Below, piece after piece: positions 1-8,376 of a stretch of 50,359 nucleotides of DNA (position 1 is the first letter of the stretch; each line of letters opens with the position of its first letter). Source of the stretch: Acidovorax sp. FJL06 (GTDB lineage: Bacteria; Pseudomonadota; Gammaproteobacteria; Burkholderiales; Burkholderiaceae_C). A program made the translations under genes and the position numbers. The stretch spans positions 33,675 to 84,033 of the forward strand of contig NZ_QAJR01000044.1 of the NCBI RefSeq assembly GCF_003852545.1, given 5' to 3'. Below the pieces are notes generated by a model. It did not search any database and was not told the origin of the DNA. It saw only the letters and a list, made by a program, of their open reading frames with translations.

Positions 1-10
1 CTCGCGCTGC

Positions 11-35
11 GCTTCGACAGGCTCAGCGTGAACGG
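11..35 (-). repeat. Dispersed 25-bp repeat, copy 1 (left edge of window)
   Basis: Read on the minus strand this stretch is CCGTTCACGCTGAGCCTGTC plus GAAGC. It matches the segment at 50282-50306 at 22 of 25 positions, in the opposite orientation. From memory, strings of this type are common between genes in Burkholderiales. No function is visible. Confidence 0.6.
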
Positions 36-52
36 ACTTATATTTTTAAACG

Positions 53-64
53 CATACCGGTATG
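53..64. repeat. 12-bp perfect palindrome
   Basis: CATACCGGTATG is fully self-complementary. It lies in an AT-rich patch between the edge repeat and the flhC terminator. It could be an operator for a gene to the left of the window, but nothing else supports that. Confidence 0.3.
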
Positions 65-75
65 GGCCTGATGGC

Positions 76-96
76 AAAAAGCCCCTGACGGGGCTT
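76..96 (-). terminator. Rho-independent terminator after flhC
   Basis: On the minus strand AAGCCCC, a four-base loop and GGGGCTT form a stem followed by a run of T. It lies about 60 bases past the flhC stop codon, so it probably ends the flhDC transcript. Confidence 0.8.
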
Positions 97-157
97 GCTG
101 CAATAGATGCTGGTGGGGCGGGGCGAGGCCTGTGATGTGCCATGGCCCCGTGCCGTC

Positions 158-718
158 TCAGTGCAGCATCAAGGCGCCTGCCGTCTTGCTCTTGCCCGCA
201 CGCGCCGGCGGGTTGCACAGGCCGCAGGTGAAGTGGCGGTTCTCGTACAGCTCGGTCACGAACTGGCCGCTGCATTGTGAGCACTTGGTGCGGGTCAGCA
301 TGCCGGCGTCCACAAACTTCACCAGGCGCCAGGCGCGGGTGAAGGACAGCAGGGGCTCGATCTCGGCCGTGGTGACCTGCTCGGTGTACAGGCGGTAGGC
401 CTTGGTCAGCAGTTCCACCGAATCCAGGTCCACGCCCTTGGACAGGTACTCGTAGATGTTCAGGAACAGCGAGCTGTGGATGTTCTCCTGCCAGGTCAGG
501 AACCAGTCGGTCGAGAAGGGCAGCTGTCCCTTGGACGGCGACTTGCCCGCGATCTCCTTGTACAGGCGGATCAGGCGCTCGTACGACAGCGTGGTTTCCG
601 ACTCCAGCACCTGCATGCGGGCGCCCATCTGGATCAGCATCGCCGCGCGCTCGATCTGCTTGGATTCATTGAGAACGCTCTTGACGGGGGCTTTGGCGGG
701 TGCGGTGGTCGAGGACAT
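158..718 (-). CDS. flhC: Flagellar transcriptional activator subunit FlhC
   Basis: FlhC (186 aa) pairs with FlhD in the heterohexameric master activator of class II flagellar promoters. The protein has the family's N-terminal helical region, with a conserved stretch around TDWFLTWQENIHSS (about 70-83). It also has the four zinc-binding cysteines C146, C149, C165 and C168 near the C terminus. Length is close to the usual 190 aa. It lies 42 bases downstream of flhD on the same strand and is followed by a hairpin terminator, so the two form a short operon. The ATG at 716-718 is the natural start. Assignment is by recognisable family sequence. Confidence 0.95.
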   Translation of the reverse strand: MSSTTAPAKAPVKSVLNESKQIERAAMLIQMGARMQVLESETTLSYERLIRLYKEIAGKSPSKGQLPFSTDWFLTWQENIHSSLFLNIYEYLSKGVDLDSVELLTKAYRLYTEQVTTAEIEPLLSFTRAWRLVKFVDAGMLTRTKCSQCSGQFVTELYENRHFTCGLCNPPARAGKSKTAGALMLH

Positions 719-760
719 GGCGGGCTTTCGGCGTAGAGGGGCTGCGGGCGGTGGCGTGGG

Positions 761-1087
761 TCAGAGCACTTCCGACACGCGGCTGGCCATCAGGATGTTG
801 GCGTGCAGCGTGTTGGTGGCTTCGTTGCCCACCTTCTTGGCCGTGTGGTTGGTCAAGAGACTCCACACCAGGTTGTCGTCCACACGGAAGCTGCAAAGAA
901 GCGTGTTGCGGGAGGCCAGTTTCATCACTTGCGCTGCGGACAGCGAAGCGAGAATATCGGCAGACTCTTCGTTCATGCCCAAGCGGAACACGGCTTCGGC
1001 CTTGTCCTGGCGAATCAGGGTCTGGGCCAGCATCAGGTAAGTGAGGTTGGCTTCGCGGATTTCGGCGAGGAGTTGTTCGTTGGTCAT
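761..1087 (-). CDS. flhD: Flagellar transcriptional activator subunit FlhD
   Basis: FlhD (108 aa) is the partner of FlhC and is the helix-rich regulatory subunit of the flagellar master activator. The N-terminal region (IREANLTYLMLAQTLIRQDK, about 10-29) is the FlhD signature. The start ATG is preceded by a good ribosome-binding site, AAGGAAG. The protein is slightly shorter than the enterobacterial form (about 116-119 aa), which is normal for betaproteobacteria. The promoter should lie in the 339-base gap upstream (1088-1426), which holds an inverted repeat at 1236-1256. Confidence 0.95.
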   Translation of the reverse strand: MTNEQLLAEIREANLTYLMLAQTLIRQDKAEAVFRLGMNEESADILASLSAAQVMKLASRNTLLCSFRVDDNLVWSLLTNHTAKKVGNEATNTLHANILMASRVSEVL

Positions 1088-1235
1088 GGCGGCTTCCTTT
1101 GTTCCAGTTCCCGGACCCTGCGTGGCCTGCTGGTTGCAGGTTTTGCGTGATCCGTTGAAATGGATTGTGAAACCGCCCCAATCAGAAATTAAGTCGGGGT
1201 TTGGCTGTGCAGCGTGTCTGGTTCTGCGGTGGGCG

Positions 1236-1256
1236 GTGTAGGAATTTGCCCTACAC
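1236..1256 (-). promoter_or_regulatory. Inverted repeat upstream of flhD, candidate operator
   Basis: GTGTAGG, a seven-base spacer and CCTACAC form a perfect dyad about 150 bases upstream of the flhD start. The half-sites resemble those bound by LuxR/RcsB-type response regulators, which control flhDC in other bacteria. The rest of the 1088-1426 gap shows no gene, only this dyad and a degenerate copy of the 64-bp repeat. Confidence 0.35.
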
Positions 1257-1330
1257 GCCGATCAGGCACTGGCGGGCTTTTCACGGGGCCGCGCGTGCTG
1301 CGCCGGTCGGCGCGGACCTTCGACTTCTGC

Positions 1331-1374
1331 TCATGGTTTTGATAGCGCCTGCAAAACCCTCTTTTTTGCGCTTT
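1331..1374 (-). repeat. Degenerate copy (A) of the 64-bp dispersed repeat
   Basis: On the minus strand this contains GGCGCTATCAAAAC, matching only the distal part of the repeat seen complete at 6137-6200. It points toward flhD. This is the weakest member of the family and may be chance. Confidence 0.35.
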
Positions 1375-1426
1375 TGCAACCCGCGCGCTCCAGTTGCGGC
1401 GTTTTTCAGCGCTGGAGTGACGGTGC

Positions 1427-2326
1427 TCAGCCCTTTTCGACGGGGCGGGTGGGGTCGGAGCACCATTCGCTCCAGCTGCCGGCAAACAGCGCCGTGGGGC
1501 CGAGGCCCGCGACTTCCATGGCCAGCAGGTTGGGTACGGCGCTCACGCCGCTGCCGCACTGGTGCACCACGGTGGTGGGGTCGCGGCCCGCAAGCAGGGC
1601 GCCGAACTCGGCGTGCAGCGTGGCGGCAGGCTTGAAGCGGCCGTCGCTGCCGATGTTCTCGGTGAAGGGGCGGTTGAGCGCGCCGGGGATGTGGCCTGCC
1701 ACAGGGTCGAGCGGCTCCACCTCGCCGCGGTAGCGCGCGCCTGCGCGGGCGTCGATCACGTTCTGTGCCGGGCTGCCCAGGGCCGCCAGCACGTCGCGGG
1801 CCGTGGCGAGCCGGCGCAGCGGCGGCTTGAGCGCGAAGTTGGACTGGAAGTGTGCGGGCTCCTCGCCGCTGGCCACCGCGCCGCCGGCCGCCTGCCAGGC
1901 CTGCAGGCCACCGTCGAGCACGGCCACCGCATCGTGGCCCGCCCACTTGAGCATCCACCACAGGCGTCCGCAGTAGTTGGCGCCCTGGCGGTCGTACACC
2001 ACGGCCTGCATGTGGTTGGCAAAGCCCACGCTGGACAGCCACATCGCAAAGCGCTCGCGGCTGGGCAGCGGGTGGCGGCCGCCGGAGGCGGGCTTGTCGG
2101 CCTCCTGCGCGGTGACCGTGCCGCCCGCGCCGGGTGCGCCATGCTTGGCGCTCAGGTGGTTGTTGAGATCGGCGTACACGGCGCCGGGGATATGGGCTTC
2201 GCCATACTGCTGGGCGCCGGCCGAGGCCTGCGTCAAATCAAAGCTGCAATCGAACACCATCAGCGGCGCGCCGCTGCCGATCTGGGCCTGCAATTCAGTG
2301 GCAGAGATGAGGGTGGTGTAGGTCAT
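1427..2326 (-). CDS. Two-domain rhodanese-type sulfurtransferase
   Basis: A 299-aa protein of the thiosulfate/3-mercaptopyruvate sulfurtransferase family, which moves sulfane sulfur to thiophilic acceptors in the cytoplasm. It has two tandem rhodanese domains (about 5-150 and 170-295). Only the second carries the catalytic cysteine, C257, in the loop CGSGVSA. A loop of this CG-S-G-V type favours the mercaptopyruvate/SseA side of the family, but the donor is not certain. I place the start at the ATG beginning MTYTTLIS, because upstream codons do not look like this family. The DMT-permease gene upstream ends 84 bases before it on the same strand. Confidence 0.88.
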   Translation of the reverse strand: MTYTTLISATELQAQIGSGAPLMVFDCSFDLTQASAGAQQYGEAHIPGAVYADLNNHLSAKHGAPGAGGTVTAQEADKPASGGRHPLPSRERFAMWLSSVGFANHMQAVVYDRQGANYCGRLWWMLKWAGHDAVAVLDGGLQAWQAAGGAVASGEEPAHFQSNFALKPPLRRLATARDVLAALGSPAQNVIDARAGARYRGEVEPLDPVAGHIPGALNRPFTENIGSDGRFKPAATLHAEFGALLAGRDPTTVVHQCGSGVSAVPNLLAMEVAGLGPTALFAGSWSEWCSDPTRPVEKG

Positions 2327-2410
2327 GGTGTGTGCGGTGCGGTGCGGAGGGGAGATGGGCTCCATTGTGTCCAGTTGGGTGCTGCCGCGTGTGCAGGCAG
2401 CCACGCCGTA

Positions 2411-3322
2411 TCAATGTTCTTCTGCGGGGGCTCCCGGTGCCGCGCGGGCGCGCAGGATGGTGGCCACAATGCCGCTGCCCACGATGAGGGCCATGCCGGT
2501 CCAGCCGATGGGGGGGATCTTGTCGCCAAACAGCAGCACGCTGTAGAGGCCGGCAAACACGATGCCCGAATACTGCAGGTTGGCCACCACCAGCGTGCCG
2601 CGCTGGGTCTTGGCGCTGGCATAGGCCTTGGTCATGCACAGCTGGCCGCCGGCGGCCAGAACGCCGATGGGCAGCAGCCACAGCGCCTGCCAGCCCGGCC
2701 AGGGCGAAGTGCCCGTGAACAGCAGGGCAGCACCGCCCGCCACCGCCGAGCCCACCGCGAAATAGAACACGGTGCGTGACTCCGGCTCGCCGATGCGCGA
2801 CAGCGCCACCACCTGCATGTAGGCAAACGCGGCTGTCAGGCCGGACATCAGCCCGATCAGACCGGCAAAGGCCTGGTTCTGGTCCAGGCTGGGGCGCAGC
2901 ATCAGCACCACGCCCACAAAGCCGACCAGCACGGTCAGTACCAGCGGGCCCTGCAGGGCCGGGCGGGGGGTGGCTGGCGAAGGGCGCCAGGCCAGCAGCG
3001 TGCCACCGATGAGGAAGGCAGCGATCCACACGCTGCTCATGTAGTTGAGCGTCATGGCCGTGGCCAGGGGCAGGTGGGCAATGGCAAAGAACCAGGCCCC
3101 AAGCGAGGTCACGCCCACCAGGCTGCGCCAGGCGTGCATGCCGGGGTATTGCGTAGCCAGCGTCACCTTTTGCGAGCGCGCCAGCAGCCACAGGATGGCC
3201 ATGCCGATGAGGCCCCGGTAACACACCAGCTCGGCCGAGTTGAAGAAGTCCGATGCGATCTTCACGCACACGCCCATGCTGGCAAACAGGAACGCGGCCA
3301 ACACCATCCAGAGGGCTTGCAT
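2411..3322 (-). CDS. DMT-superfamily permease (EamA family)
   Basis: A 303-aa inner-membrane protein of about ten hydrophobic segments arranged as two EamA repeats, typical of the drug/metabolite transporter superfamily. Members export amino acids, nucleotides or other small metabolites; the substrate cannot be read from sequence. It starts with MQALWMVLAAFLFASMGVCV, the usual first transmembrane helix. Its leader holds copy B of the 64-bp repeat. The Rieske oxygenase gene lies upstream on the same strand, 140 bases away, so co-transcription is possible. Confidence 0.85.
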   Translation of the reverse strand: MQALWMVLAAFLFASMGVCVKIASDFFNSAELVCYRGLIGMAILWLLARSQKVTLATQYPGMHAWRSLVGVTSLGAWFFAIAHLPLATAMTLNYMSSVWIAAFLIGGTLLAWRPSPATPRPALQGPLVLTVLVGFVGVVLMLRPSLDQNQAFAGLIGLMSGLTAAFAYMQVVALSRIGEPESRTVFYFAVGSAVAGGAALLFTGTSPWPGWQALWLLPIGVLAAGGQLCMTKAYASAKTQRGTLVVANLQYSGIVFAGLYSVLLFGDKIPPIGWTGMALIVGSGIVATILRARAAPGAPAEEH

Positions 3323-3366
3323 CGGGTTGTGGTCTCTTGAAGTGCACCGGGGGGCGCAGAAATGAA

Positions 3367-3407
3367 AATAGCTGCCGGCGCTTATTTTTTAAGCACTGGC
3401 AGCTATT
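3367..3407 (-). repeat. Copy B of the dispersed repeat: 18-bp-arm hairpin
   Basis: AATAGCTGCCGGCGCTTA (3367-3384) and its near reverse complement (3390-3407) pair at 16 of 18 positions around a five-T loop. Read on the minus strand it aligns with the repeat copies at 6137-6200 and 30729-30786. It lies 44 bases upstream of the DMT permease start, oriented with that gene. Confidence 0.7.
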
Positions 3408-3462
3408 GTAATGAGAGCAGGCCACAGCGGGCCTGCAGATAGGCGGTGTTTTCCGGCCGTAT

Positions 3463-4617
3463 TCAGCGTTTTGGCGCGTTCAGGTCGATGGTGTCCGACC
3501 CCATGGCTTCGCGGTACCACTCGTGGAAATGCTGCATGCCATCCTCCATGGGGCTCTGGTAGGGGCCGACCTCGTTGTCGCCACGCGCCAGCAGGGCCTT
3601 GCGGCCGGCGTCCATGCGCTCGCCGATCTCGTCGTCCTCGATGCAGGTCTCCATGTAGGCGGCCTTCTGCGCCTCGACGAATTCGCGCTCGAAGGCGGCG
3701 ATCTCCTCGGGGTAGTAGAACTCCACCATGTTCAGCGTCTTGGTGGGGCTGATGGGGTGCAGTGTGGACACGGTGAGCACATGCGGGTACCACTCCACCA
3801 TGATGTGCGGGTACAGCGTGAGCCAGATGGCGCCGTGTTTGGGCGGCTTGCCTTCCCGGTAGGAGAGCAGGGCCTCGTGCCAGCGCTCGTACACGGGGCT
3901 GCCGGCCTTGCCCAGGCGGTTGGCCACGCCCACGGTCTGCACCGAGTAGTTCTTGCCGAACTCCCAGCGCAGGTCGTCGCAGGTCACGAAGCTGCCCAGG
4001 CCGGGGTGGAAGGGGCCGACGTGGTAGTCCTCGAGGTAGACCTCGATGAAGGTCTTCCAGTTGTAGTTGCACTCGTGCAATTCCACATGGTCGAGCACGT
4101 AGCCGCCAAAGTCCAGGTCGGCGCGCGGGCCCATTTGGGCGAGGTCGGCGGCCACGTCGTAGCCGTTGTCTTCAAACAGGAGGCCGTTCCACTCGCGCAG
4201 TGGGTAGTTGTTGAGTTGAAGGCAGGGGTCGTGCGCGAAATGCGGTGCGCCCAGCAACTCGCCCTGGGGGCTGTAGGTCCAGCGGTGCAGGGGGCACACG
4301 ATGTTGCCGCCCGCATGGCCCTTGCCCTGGCCCGACAGCGAGCCCTTGCCCTTGAGCATGACGGCCTGGCGGTGGCGGCAGATGTTGGAGACCAGCTCGA
4401 TGCCGCCCTCGGCGTTGCGCACGAGCGCGCGGCCCTCGCCCTCCTGGGGCAGTGCATGGTAGTCGCCGGGGTTCGGCACGCTCAATTGATGCCCCACATA
4501 ACGGGGCCCGCGCTGGAAGATGGTGTCCAGCTCGCGCTGGAACAGCGCGGGGTCAAAGTAGCTTGAAACTGGTAGTTGGCTTGCGGCCTGCTGCAGTTGA
4601 AGACTTAAATCAGACAT
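3463..4617 (-). CDS. Rieske non-heme iron oxygenase, alpha subunit
   Basis: A 384-aa ring-hydroxylating-type oxygenase that would use electrons from a separate reductase to activate O2. The N-terminal Rieske domain binds a [2Fe-2S] cluster through C80-x-H82 and C108-x2-H111. The catalytic domain shows the mononuclear iron motif around EDYHVGPFH, with H199 and H204 as iron ligands and D197 as the likely electron bridge. No beta subunit, ferredoxin or reductase gene is adjacent, so partners are elsewhere. The substrate is unknown; aromatic acids or quaternary amines are both possible for this architecture. The leader contains two hairpins (see 4637-4734). Confidence 0.88.
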   Translation of the reverse strand: MSDLSLQLQQAASQLPVSSYFDPALFQRELDTIFQRGPRYVGHQLSVPNPGDYHALPQEGEGRALVRNAEGGIELVSNICRHRQAVMLKGKGSLSGQGKGHAGGNIVCPLHRWTYSPQGELLGAPHFAHDPCLQLNNYPLREWNGLLFEDNGYDVAADLAQMGPRADLDFGGYVLDHVELHECNYNWKTFIEVYLEDYHVGPFHPGLGSFVTCDDLRWEFGKNYSVQTVGVANRLGKAGSPVYERWHEALLSYREGKPPKHGAIWLTLYPHIMVEWYPHVLTVSTLHPISPTKTLNMVEFYYPEEIAAFEREFVEAQKAAYMETCIEDDEIGERMDAGRKALLARGDNEVGPYQSPMEDGMQHFHEWYREAMGSDTIDLNAPKR

Positions 4618-4636
4618 GGGTGACCTGACCTAAAGA

Positions 4637-4734
4637 CTCCCCACAGGGAGAAAGTGCGGGAGGAGCGCCACGGCGCATCCAGAAAAAAGAAACCGGCTAG
4701 GGTGGGTAGCCGGCTCGACGGGAATGGGATTATA
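4637..4734 (-). promoter_or_regulatory. Leader of the Rieske gene: -10 box, hairpin with U-tract, second hairpin
   Basis: On the minus strand a perfect -10 hexamer, TATAAT (4729-4734), comes first. Next is a stem CCGGCTA/TAGCCGG (4693-4713) followed by a T-rich run (4682-4692), which has the form of an intrinsic terminator. A second stem, CTCCC/GGGAG (4637-4650), ends 19 bases before the start codon. A terminator placed between promoter and gene suggests attenuation. The rest of the 4618-4943 gap shows nothing further. Confidence 0.4.
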
Positions 4735-4943
4735 GGCGGTGGGGTTATTCCCGCATCCCCCCTACGTGTATTGAAACACCCGTTCTAGATGCAGGTCAAA
4801 ACAGGTGCTGGGCGGGCTGGTGCCGGTGGCGGCTGCCGGGCGGGTTCTGGGGCGTCGCATCCATTCAGCGGCCTGCGGTCTTTGTGCCGTGATGGTGCGC
4901 CTAAAATGGCCGGTTTTCCCACCTGCGCTCTGCCGCTTCCTCC

Positions 4944-5186
4944 ATGCCCAAGGCTCCTGCCCCCCCTGCGCCGCCCGCCGAACCCGCCAGCTATGAGGCG
5001 GCGCTGGAAGAGCTGGAGCAGCTTGTGGCCTGCATCGAGTCGGGCCAGCTGCCGCTGGACCAGATGCTGGCCGGTTACCAGCGTGGCGCTGCGCTGCTCG
5101 CGTTTTGCCGCCAGCGACTGGAAGCCGTGCAGGACCAGATCAAGGTGCTGGACGATGGCCAGCTCCAACCATGGACCCAGGAATGA
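4944..5186 (+). CDS. xseB: Exodeoxyribonuclease VII small subunit
   Basis: XseB (80 aa) is the small subunit of exonuclease VII, a cytoplasmic single-strand DNA exonuclease made of one large and several small subunits. The core motif [20 protein letters not shown] followed by PLDQML is diagnostic. Its stop codon overlaps the ispA start by four bases (ATGA), showing translational coupling. The order xseB-ispA-dxs is widespread in proteobacteria. The large subunit xseA is not in the window. Confidence 0.93.
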   Translation: MPKAPAPPAPPAEPASYEAALEELEQLVACIESGQLPLDQMLAGYQRGAALLAFCRQRLEAVQDQIKVLDDGQLQPWTQE

Positions 5187-6136
5187 GTGCAGTGCCCGCG
5201 CCATCAGCCGCAGTGATGAACAGCCTTTCCCCGTTTGACGTGGCCCCCTGGAGCCAGAACCACCTGGCCCGCACAGAGCAGGCCCTGTCTGCGTGGGTGG
5301 GCCATGGCGCCCCCGCCGGGCTGGGCGATGCCATGCGGTATGCCGTGCTCGATGGCGGCAAGCGCCTGCGGCCACTGCTGGTGCTGGCTGCCTACGAGGC
5401 CGTGTGCAGCGGCACGCCTGCGGCGGCAGCATCGGATGAGGCGGCATTGCGGGCCGCCTGTGCCGTGGAACTGATCCACGCGTATTCGCTGGTGCACGAC
5501 GACATGCCCTGCATGGACAACGACGTGCTGCGCCGGGGCAAGCCCACGGTGCATGTGCAGTTCGGCGAAGCCCAGGCCCTGTTGGCCGGTGATGCCCTGC
5601 AGGCCTTTGCCTTCGAGCTGCTCACCCCCGACGACAGTGCCCTGCCTGCCACCATGCAGGCCACGCTGTGCCGCTTGCTGGCGCGCGCGGCCGGCTCGGC
5701 CGGCATGGCGGGCGGCCAGGCCATTGACCTGGCGAGCGTGGGCGTGGCGCTGACGGAAGACCAACTGCGCCAGATGCACCGGCTCAAGACCGGCGCGCTG
5801 CTGCAGGGCAGCGTGCTCATGGGGGCTGTGTGCGGCCATGCGGCGCCGGCGGCCTACCAGGCACTGTCGGACTACGGTGCGGCCATGGGCCTGGCGTTCC
5901 AGGTGGTGGATGACATCCTGGACGTGGTGGCCGATTCGGCCACGCTGGGCAAGACCGCTGGCAAGGATGCCGCGGCCGACAAACCCACCTATGTGTCCCT
6001 GCTGGGGCTCGCGCGGGCCCAGGCGCATGCCCAGGAGCTGCTGCACGAGGCGCACGCCGCCTTGGCCGCGAGCGGCCTGCCGGACACCCGTGCCTTGGCG
6101 GCGCTGGCCGACATGGTGGTGCGCCGCTCTTACTAG
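5183..6136 (+). CDS. ispA: Farnesyl diphosphate synthase (short-chain polyprenyl synthase)
   Basis: A 317-aa trans-prenyltransferase that condenses IPP with DMAPP and then GPP to make farnesyl diphosphate. The first aspartate-rich motif is at D106-D107 to D112, with the two-residue insertion typical of bacterial FPP synthases. The second, DDILD, is at 243-247. The substrate-binding motif GGKRLRP is at about 58-64. I choose the ATG at 5183 because it overlaps the xseB stop as ATGA; an alternative ATG lies at 5216. The stop codon is followed at once by copy C of the 64-bp repeat, which separates it from dxs. Confidence 0.92.
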   Translation: MSAVPAPSAAVMNSLSPFDVAPWSQNHLARTEQALSAWVGHGAPAGLGDAMRYAVLDGGKRLRPLLVLAAYEAVCSGTPAAAASDEAALRAACAVELIHAYSLVHDDMPCMDNDVLRRGKPTVHVQFGEAQALLAGDALQAFAFELLTPDDSALPATMQATLCRLLARAAGSAGMAGGQAIDLASVGVALTEDQLRQMHRLKTGALLQGSVLMGAVCGHAAPAAYQALSDYGAAMGLAFQVVDDILDVVADSATLGKTAGKDAAADKPTYVSLLGLARAQAHAQELLHEAHAALAASGLPDTRALAALADMVVRRSY

Positions 6137-6200
6137 AATTTGAACAAAATTGGCCTCTGGCGCCCGTCCATAAAGCGCTAGCAGCTATTAAAAAAATAGC
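6137..6200 (+). repeat. Copy C of the dispersed repeat, full length 64 bp
   Basis: The element begins at the base after the ispA stop codon and ends two bases before the dxs ATG, so it is essentially the whole gap. Its core, AAAGCGCTAGCAGCTATTAA, matches copies F and G. It is 81% identical (52 of 64) to copy G read in reverse. It gives dxs no recognisable Shine-Dalgarno, only an A-rich sequence ahead of the ATG. Confidence 0.8.
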
Positions 6201-6202
6201 AA

Positions 6203-8095
6203 ATGTCCACGACCTCTTTTCCCCTGCTGCAGACCATCAACGACCCGGCAGACCTGCGCCAGCTCGCACGGGCAGACCTCAAGGCGCTGGCTGCCGAGCT
6301 GCGCGAGTTCGTGCTGCAAAGCGTCTCGCAGACCGGCGGCCACCTCAGCTCCAACCTGGGCACGGTGGAGCTGACCGTGGCGCTGCACCATGTCTTCCAC
6401 ACCCCCGAAGACCGCCTGGTGTGGGACGTGGGCCACCAGACCTACCCGCACAAGATCCTGACCGGCCGGCGCGAGCGCATGCACACGCTGCGGCAGATGG
6501 GTGGCATCTCGGGCTTTCCGCAGCGGGCCGAAAGCATCTACGACACCTTCGGCACGGCGCACTCCAGCACCAGCATCTCGGCCGCTTTGGGCATGGCCCT
6601 GGCTGCCAAGCGCAAGGGCGAGAGCCGCCACGCGGTCGCCATCATCGGCGACGGTGCCATGACGGCTGGCATGGCCTTCGAGGCGCTGAACAACGCGGGC
6701 GTGGCCGACTGCAACCTGCTGGTGGTGCTCAACGACAACGACATGTCGATCAGCCCGCCCGTGGGTGCGCTCAACCGCTACCTGGCGCAGCTCATGAGCG
6801 GCCAGTTCTACGCCGCCGCCAAGAACGTGGGCAAGACCGTGCTCAAGCCCGTGCCGCCCCTGCTGGAGCTGGCCAAGCGCTTCGAGCAGCAGGCCAAGGG
6901 CATGGTGGTGCCCGCCACGCTGTTCGAAAAATTCGGCTTCAACTACATCGGCCCCATCGATGGGCACGACCTGGATTCGCTGATCCCCACGCTCGAAAAC
7001 ATCAAGAGCCTCAAGGGCCCGCAGTTTTTGCATGTGGTCACCAAGAAGGGCCAGGGCTACAAGCTGGCCGAGGCCGACCCCATCGCCTACCACGGCCCCG
7101 GCAAATTCGACCCCAGCGTGGGCCTGACCAAACCCGCCACGCCACCCAAGCAGACTTTCACCCAGGTGTTCGGCCAGTGGCTGTGCGACATGGCCGCGCA
7201 GGACATGCGCCTGGTGGGCATCACGCCCGCCATGCGCGAGGGCTCGGGCATGGTCGAGTTTGAAAAGCGCTTCCCCGACCGTTACTACGATGTGGGCATC
7301 GCCGAGCAGCACGCCGTGACCTTTGCCGCTGGCATGGCCTGCGAGGGCGTGAAGCCCGTGGTGGCGATCTATTCCACCTTCCTGCAGCGCGGCTACGACC
7401 AGCTGATCCACGACGTGGCCCTGCAGAACCTGCCCGTGGTGTTTGCTCTGGACCGCGCTGGCCTGGTGGGCGCCGATGGCGCCACGCACGCGGGCGCCTA
7501 CGACATCCCGTTCGTGCGCTGCATTCCCAACATGGGCATGGCCTGCCCGGCGGACGAGCGCGAGTGCCGGCAACTGCTCACCACGGCCTTCGAGCAGAAC
7601 CACCCCGTGGCCGTGCGCTACCCGCGCGGCAGCGGCGCAGGCGTGGCGCCGCTGGCGGGTCTGGAAGGCCTGCCGTTCGGCAAGGGCGAGATCCGCCGCG
7701 AGCGCCAGGGCACCGATGCCAAGGCGCCGCGCATCGCCATCCTGTCGTTTGGCACCCTGCTGTACCCCGCGCTGGAGGCGGCCGAGTCGCTCGACGCCAC
7801 CGTGGTCAACATGCGCTGGGCCAAGCCGATTGACGAGGCCCTGCTGCGCGACGTGGCCGAGCGCCACGATGCGCTGGTCACGCTCGAAGAAGGCGCGATC
7901 CAGGGCGGCGCGGGCAGCGCCGTGACCGAGGCGCTCAACGCCATGGGCATCGTGCGCCCCGTGTTGCAGCTGGGCCTGCCCGATGTGTTCATCGAACACG
8001 GCGACCCGGCCAAGCTGCTGTCGCTGCAGGGGCTGGATGCAGCGGGCATTCGCGCCTCGATTGCCGCCCGTTTTCTGGCCCACGGTATCGCCTGA
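6203..8095 (+). CDS. dxs: 1-deoxy-D-xylulose-5-phosphate synthase
   Basis: Dxs (630 aa) condenses pyruvate and glyceraldehyde 3-phosphate to DXP, the first step of the MEP isoprenoid pathway, and also supplies thiamine and pyridoxal synthesis. The thiamine diphosphate motif starts at GDGAMTAG (149-156). The catalytic glutamate that activates the cofactor is E368 in GIAEQHAV. Length is standard. It follows ispA, so the first enzyme of the pathway and a prenyl-chain synthase share a transcript. The ribosome-binding region comes entirely from the dispersed repeat, which is odd for an essential gene. Confidence 0.97.
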   Translation: MSTTSFPLLQTINDPADLRQLARADLKALAAELREFVLQSVSQTGGHLSSNLGTVELTVALHHVFHTPEDRLVWDVGHQTYPHKILTGRRERMHTLRQMGGISGFPQRAESIYDTFGTAHSSTSISAALGMALAAKRKGESRHAVAIIGDGAMTAGMAFEALNNAGVADCNLLVVLNDNDMSISPPVGALNRYLAQLMSGQFYAAAKNVGKTVLKPVPPLLELAKRFEQQAKGMVVPATLFEKFGFNYIGPIDGHDLDSLIPTLENIKSLKGPQFLHVVTKKGQGYKLAEADPIAYHGPGKFDPSVGLTKPATPPKQTFTQVFGQWLCDMAAQDMRLVGITPAMREGSGMVEFEKRFPDRYYDVGIAEQHAVTFAAGMACEGVKPVVAIYSTFLQRGYDQLIHDVALQNLPVVFALDRAGLVGADGATHAGAYDIPFVRCIPNMGMACPADERECRQLLTTAFEQNHPVAVRYPRGSGAGVAPLAGLEGLPFGKGEIRRERQGTDAKAPRIAILSFGTLLYPALEAAESLDATVVNMRWAKPIDEALLRDVAERHDALVTLEEGAIQGGAGSAVTEALNAMGIVRPVLQLGLPDVFIEHGDPAKLLSLQGLDAAGIRASIAARFLAHGIA

Positions 8096-8237
8096 CGGCG
8101 GCTGCTGAACGGGGCCGGCCTGGCGGCCAGAGCGGGGCCACATGGTGGCCACCGGGCTGCCAAGCTGCGTGCCGCAGCGCGTGCGTTTCCGTGCGGCCTG
8201 CGGATGCTTGCAGAAGCCTGAAGGTGCATGGCTGGAA

Positions 8238-8269
8238 GGGACTTTCGCGGGAAAACCCGCAAAAGTCCC
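8238..8269. repeat. 14-bp-arm inverted repeat between dxs and dctP
   Basis: GGGACTTTCGCGGG, an AAAA loop and CCCGCAAAAGTCCC pair at 13 of 14 positions. No U-tract follows, so it is not a classical terminator. It lies about 140 bases after dxs and about 15 bases ahead of a possible -10 box, TACAAT (8284-8289), for dctP. It could be an operator or an mRNA 3-prime structure. Confidence 0.5.
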
Positions 8270-8376
8270 CCAGGGCATGTTTCTACAATGAGCCTCGGCT
8301 GAAACAAGTCCTTGGCTTGCCGTGCACAACGCGTGCAGCCCAAGTTTTGCAATCAATGAATATCGGAGAGAACCTC

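Noticed and set aside
6188-8356. A 722-codon minus-strand frame opposite dxs
   Set aside because: Antisense shadow of dxs with no family resemblance.
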